From Paraburkholderia piptadeniae (GTDB lineage Bacteria; Pseudomonadota; Gammaproteobacteria; Burkholderiales; Burkholderiaceae): a stretch of DNA of 64,000 nt. A model generated the notes under the pieces. That model was not told the DNA's origin. It did no database searches and worked only from the letters and a program-made list of their open reading frames with translations. The stretch covers positions 62,301 through 126,300 of the forward strand of contig NZ_CYGY02000024.1 of assembly GCF_900007165.1 (NCBI RefSeq), written 5' to 3'. The position numbers and the translations under genes are program-made. Below are positions 61,995 through 64,000 of this stretch, one piece after another; the stretch's first letter is position 1, and the number at the start of each line of letters is the position of its first letter.

Positions 61995-63167
61995 CTAGTC
62001 CTTGAACGGGTTGTGTTCGCGCAGTTCGTCGACGTACGCGTGGATGTGATTCTTCTCGCTGTCGAGAAACCGCGCGACGGCATCCGAGAACGCCGGATGC
62101 GCGAGCCAGTGCGCCGAGCGCGTGACGGTCGGCATGAAGCCGCGCGCCATTTTGTGCTCGCCCTGCGCACCGCCTTCGAACACGCCGAGCTTTTGCTCGA
62201 TGCAGAATTCTAGCGGCTGATAGTACGCGGTCTCGAAGTGCAGGCAGGGCACGTGTTCGAGCGCGCCCCAGTAGCGTCCGTAGAGCGTGCCGCCTGCGTT
62301 CGCGCCGTCGCGCTGATAGACGACGAGCGAGCTCGCAATCGGCTTGCCCTCGTATTCGGCGATCACCAGCATCAGGTTCTCGGGCATCGACGCGCCGATC
62401 ATCCGGAAGAAGTCGAGATTCAGATACGGACTCGAAAAGTGCTCGCGGTACGTCTGCCGATAGCACTTGCTGAAAAAGCGCCATTCGGCGTCGCTGATGT
62501 CTTCGCCGGGCACGCGGCGAAACGTGATGCCCGCTTCGCGCACCTTGCGGCGCTCGGCGCGAATGTTCTTGCGCTTCTTTTGTTCGAGCGTCGACAGGAA
62601 CTCGTCGAAATCGCGGTAGCCTTCGTTGATCCAGTGAAACTGCACGCCTTCGCGCTGCATCATGCCGAGGTCCGTCAGCACCTGCGCTTCCGTTTCGGTC
62701 GGGAAGAGCACATGCAGCGACGACACGTCGGCCTGCTCGGCGAACGCGACCAGCGTGGCGGCGAGATGGCGCAGCGCGTGCTCGTCGGCGGCGATGAGGC
62801 GCGTGCCCTGCACGGGCGTGAACGGCACCGCGCACAGCAGTTTCGGGTAGTAGGGCAGGCCGTTGCGCTTGTACGCGTCGGCCCATGCCCAGTCGAACAC
62901 ATACTCGCCGTACGAGTGGCCTTTCGCATAGACGGGCGCGGCCGCGGCCAGCTTGCCCGTGCGCGGATCGGTCAGCGTGACGAACTGCGGCGCCCAGCCC
63001 GTATCCGCGACGGCGCATTGCGTCGCGTGCAGCGCGCTCAGGAATTCGTGGCGCAAGAATGGCGTCGGTTGCGCCTGCTGGCTGAGCAGCGCGTTCCACT
63101 CGGCGGCATCCACTTCGAGCGGCGAAGCGAGAATGCCCGCGCGGTAATCAAAACGTTCCTGGTTCAA
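61995..63167 (-). CDS. GNAT-fold acyltransferase (PF04339 / DUF482 type)
   Basis: A roughly 390-residue protein of the peptidogalycan/GNAT-like acyltransferase family (PF04339), related to FemAB folds. Family segments are PTPFLRHEFLSALHATQCAV, YGEYVFDWAWADAYKRNGL, YYPKLLCAVPFTPVQGTRL and the C-terminal GAQGEHKMARGFMPTVTRSAHWL (in parts: GAQGEHKMARGF, PTVTRSAHWL). The start is uncertain: the frame is open to an ATG at 63296, but conservation begins near LNQERFDYRAG, so a TTG at 63167 is proposed. Acyl donor and acceptor are unknown. Confidence 0.82.
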   Translation of the reverse strand: MNQERFDYRAGILASPLEVDAAEWNALLSQQAQPTPFLRHEFLSALHATQCAVADTGWAPQFVTLTDPRTGKLAAAAPVYAKGHSYGEYVFDWAWADAYKRNGLPYYPKLLCAVPFTPVQGTRLIAADEHALRHLAATLVAFAEQADVSSLHVLFPTETEAQVLTDLGMMQREGVQFHWINEGYRDFDEFLSTLEQKKRKNIRAERRKVREAGITFRRVPGEDISDAEWRFFSKCYRQTYREHFSSPYLNLDFFRMIGASMPENLMLVIAEYEGKPIASSLVVYQRDGANAGGTLYGRYWGALEHVPCLHFETAYYQPLEFCIEQKLGVFEGGAQGEHKMARGFMPTVTRSAHWLAHPAFSDAVARFLDSEKNHIHAYVDELREHNPFKD

Positions 63168-63564
63168 TCTGTTCGACCGTTGGCGATACTGTTGACGCGC
63201 TCGCGTGGGCTCGCGGCCCGACAGGACTTGGGGATACCGATATGCGGGTGCTGCGCGCGCGTGGGGCCGGTTCGCCTCGATGCAACCTCGATGCAACGAC
63301 GGTGCGATGACAAGGCGCTGACTCCAGCGCGGCGCGACGAACGGCCATGTTAATGCAAATGCGTGCGCGAAGTGCGCAGCGTGGTCTGCGCGGCGGGCGC
63401 GGCGATTGCGCGAAGGCTTGCACGCACGCGATCGAGACCTGGAATGCGCTTACCGCTTATCATCTACGCTGTTCGATAGCCGCCGTTTCGCGCGTGACCG
63501 CCTGTCGTTCGATCGGTCCGATCCGTTCGATTCGCCGACGCACGCGCCCGAAGGAATCTCTGAC
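63168..63564. other. Intergenic region upstream of nadE
   Basis: About 400 bases (or 270 if the preceding gene starts at 63296). Contains the nadE promoter by position. No RNA, repeat or additional gene recognised. Confidence 0.35.
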
Positions 63565-64000
63565 ATGAAAGGCAATTTCTTTAACCTGTATTCGCATCGC
63601 TTTGCGCGCGTCGCGGTCGGCGTGCCGCGCTGCCGGGTGGCCGACCCCGCCTTCAACGCCGACGAGACGATCAAGCTCGCGCGCGAAGCCGCCGCGAAGG
63701 GCGCGGCCCTCGTCGCGTTTCCCGAGCTCGGCCTTCCCGCCTATACCTGCGACGATCTCTTTCATCAGGGCGCGCTGCTGGATGCATGCAAGACAGCGCT
63801 GGCAAAGATCGTCGATGCGTCGAAGAAGCTGCCCGCCGCGCTGATTGTCGGCATGCCGCTTCAGGTGGACCACAGCCTGTTCAACTGCGCGGTGGTCGTC
63901 GCGCGCGGCGCCGTGCTGGGCGCTGTGCCGAAGAGCTATCTGCCGAACTACGGCGAGTTCTACGAGGCGCGCCAGTACACGCCCGCCGACAGCGCCGTCG
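63565..64000 (+). CDS. nadE: Glutamine-dependent NAD(+) synthetase, N-terminal part (cut by window edge)
   Basis: The visible 145 residues form the nitrilase-like glutaminase domain of the long NadE type found in Mycobacterium and beta-proteobacteria. The start MKGNFFNLYSHRFARVAVGV has AAGGAA upstream. The catalytic Glu54 is in LVAFPELGLPAYTCDDLF, and AVPKSYLPNYGEFYEARQY carries the catalytic lysine region. The domain releases ammonia from glutamine for the C-terminal ATP-dependent amidation of deamido-NAD, which lies outside the window. Confidence 0.92.
   Translation, partial: MKGNFFNLYSHRFARVAVGVPRCRVADPAFNADETIKLAREAAAKGAALVAFPELGLPAYTCDDLFHQGALLDACKTALAKIVDASKKLPAALIVGMPLQVDHSLFNCAVVVARGAVLGAVPKSYLPNYGEFYEARQYTPADSAV

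Overview
The window is GC-rich chromosomal DNA from a beta-proteobacterium, most probably Paraburkholderia/Burkholderia. The evidence is the gene order and families: DUF3460-scpA, hemC-hemD/hemX fusion-hemY, zapA followed by 6S RNA, and tamA-tamB. I inferred the genus from gene content, not from rRNA. Almost everything is core metabolism or cell-envelope biology. I saw no insertion sequence, prophage, CRISPR array, tRNA or rRNA.

Layout. At 1-124 is the start of a c-type cytochrome cut by the window edge. At 0.3-3.1 kb ilvD faces a LysR-type regulator with a clear dyad between them. Next come lgt, a SIMPL protein, an EVE-domain protein, a 6S RNA gene and zapA/zapB-like genes (3.2-6.7 kb). At 6.9-18.8 kb lies a vitamin B12 block. 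A sigma70 promoter and cobalamin riboswitch precede btuB-btuC-btuD-cobT-cobS-cobC. The opposite strand carries a tight cobU-cbiB-cobD-btuF operon, and cobQ diverges from it. This covers B12 uptake, cobinamide salvage, side-chain and lower-ligand assembly, but no corrin-ring genes.

At 18.9-23.5 kb are DoxX, a hotdog thioesterase, an orphan ParA ATPase, panD, panC, scpA and DUF3460. At 23.9-34.5 kb the TamA-TamB outer-membrane assembly pair is followed, on the other strand, by an HMW1C-like N-glycosyltransferase (GT41) and metG. At 35.2-44.9 kb are an OmpA-type lipoprotein, Mrp/ApbC, a SodC-like lipoprotein lacking most metal ligands, dcd, a PLP basic amino acid decarboxylase, a duplicated LprI-like protein, a CsgG/DUF4810/DUF799 lipoprotein operon and a bestrophin.

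At 45.1-56.3 kb are argH, an XRE regulator, a methyltransferase preceded by three 50-bp hairpin repeats, ppc, and the heme operon hemC-hemDX-hemY. At 56.4-60.2 kb lies an accessory-looking catabolic set (MFS, SDR, ALDH). The window ends with ppa, a short H-NS-like protein, a GIY-YIG protein, a GNAT-like acyltransferase and the 5' part of a glutamine-dependent nadE.

Most interesting to follow up: the HMW1C-like glycosyltransferase beside TamAB, the CsgG/DUF4810/DUF799 trio, the degenerate SodC-like protein and the triple hairpin repeat.
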